From the NCBI GenBank assembly GCA_003552765.1, contig PUOI01000570.1:1-6032 (forward strand): a stretch of DNA of 6,032 nt, in the 5' to 3' direction. Source of the DNA: Candidatus Hydrogenedentota bacterium. Its GTDB lineage: Bacteria > Hydrogenedentota > Hydrogenedentia > Hydrogenedentales > SLHB01. The position numbers were made by a program, and so were the translations under genes. Shown one piece after another: positions 5,799 to 6,032 of this stretch; the first letter of the stretch is position 1; every line of letters starts with the position of its first letter. The notes below the pieces were generated by a model. It worked only from the letters and a program-made list of their open reading frames with translations, was not told where the DNA came from and made no database searches.

Positions 5799-6032
5799 TC
5801 ACGCGATCTCCTCGGCGTCTTGGATGAGGTCCGGCGCGGCGGTCATCCCGAATCCCGGCGCGGTGGGCACGCTGAGTTTGCCGTCGCGAAAAACGATGGG
5901 CGGATCAACCCAGCCGCCAGTCTCGCGGATGTCGCCTTTGTACTCTTGGTAATCGTCCAGGTTCGGCATGCACGAGACGAACTGGATCATCTGCGAATAG
6001 CCAAGGCCGCCGGAGAGGTGGAGCGACAGGGG
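5799..6032 (-). CDS. enolase-superfamily enzyme, mandelate racemase/muconate lactonizing type (C-terminal fragment)
   Basis: The last 77 residues are present; the gene enters from the right edge with no start in the window. The frame is open to position 6032 and begins P-L-S-L-H-L-S-G-G-L-G-Y-S-Q. In mandelate-racemase-like enzymes a strand of this kind ends the TIM-barrel core and bears the His of the catalytic dyad, here the fifth residue of the fragment. The tail has the family's closing pattern: P-P-I-V-F-R-D-G-K-L-S-V-P, then P-G-F-G-M and a short acidic helix. These enzymes abstract a proton alpha to a carboxylate with Mg2+ and usually act as sugar-acid dehydratases or racemases in the cytoplasm. 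The metal ligands and substrate loop are outside the window, so the substrate cannot be named. GC-rich codon use matches the beta-helix and VCBS genes. It precedes the ATPase by 77 bases on the same strand. A sugar-acid role fits the GHMP kinase at the other end, but that link is inference. Confidence 0.78.
   Translation of the reverse strand, partial: PLSLHLSGGLGYSQMIQFVSCMPNLDDYQEYKGDIRETGGWVDPPIVFRDGKLSVPTAPGFGMTAAPDLIQDAEEIA

Overview
The window is 6 kb of high-GC bacterial DNA in which every supported gene lies on the minus strand. From high to low coordinates (the direction of transcription) they are: the C-terminal end of an enolase-superfamily (mandelate racemase/muconate lactonizing type) enzyme; an AAA/OLD-like ATPase; a small TOPRIM-like protein whose start codon overlaps the ATPase stop; a large secreted right-handed parallel beta-helix protein with a fibronectin-III-like C-terminus; a secreted FG-GAP/VCBS-repeat protein; and, at the left edge, the first 32 codons of a GHMP-family kinase resembling glucuronokinases. 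No RNA gene, CRISPR array, insertion sequence or plus-strand gene was found. Intergenic gaps are all shorter than 90 bases.

The mix of secreted beta-helix proteins, W-[FY]-E-N-type VCBS repeat proteins, enolase-superfamily sugar-acid enzymes and a glucuronokinase-like GHMP kinase is typical of carbohydrate-scavenging bacteria of the Planctomycetes/Lentisphaerae/Verrucomicrobia or Hydrogenedentes kind. This is an inference from gene content and GC-rich codon use; no marker gene is present.

Two functional blocks can be separated. The flanking block (enolase-type enzyme, beta-helix protein, VCBS protein, GHMP kinase) looks like chromosomal carbohydrate metabolism and extracellular polysaccharide handling. 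Between its members sits a compact two-gene cassette (about 3914-5721): an ATPase with Walker A, Walker B and H-loop motifs plus a TOPRIM-like partner with an ExG...DxD signature, translationally coupled through ATGA. Sampled 60-base lines of this cassette are about 45-52% GC, against about 65-70% in sampled lines on both sides, which suggests the pair was acquired horizontally. ATPase + TOPRIM pairs are the architecture of several anti-phage systems (OLD, Gabija, PARIS, AbiL), so this pair is the best candidate here for a poorly described defence system.

Three genes have upstream TTG-initiated extensions that look spurious. ATG starts at 1417 and 3828, each with a good Shine-Dalgarno sequence and a signal peptide, and at 5721, where the family N-terminus begins, are preferred.
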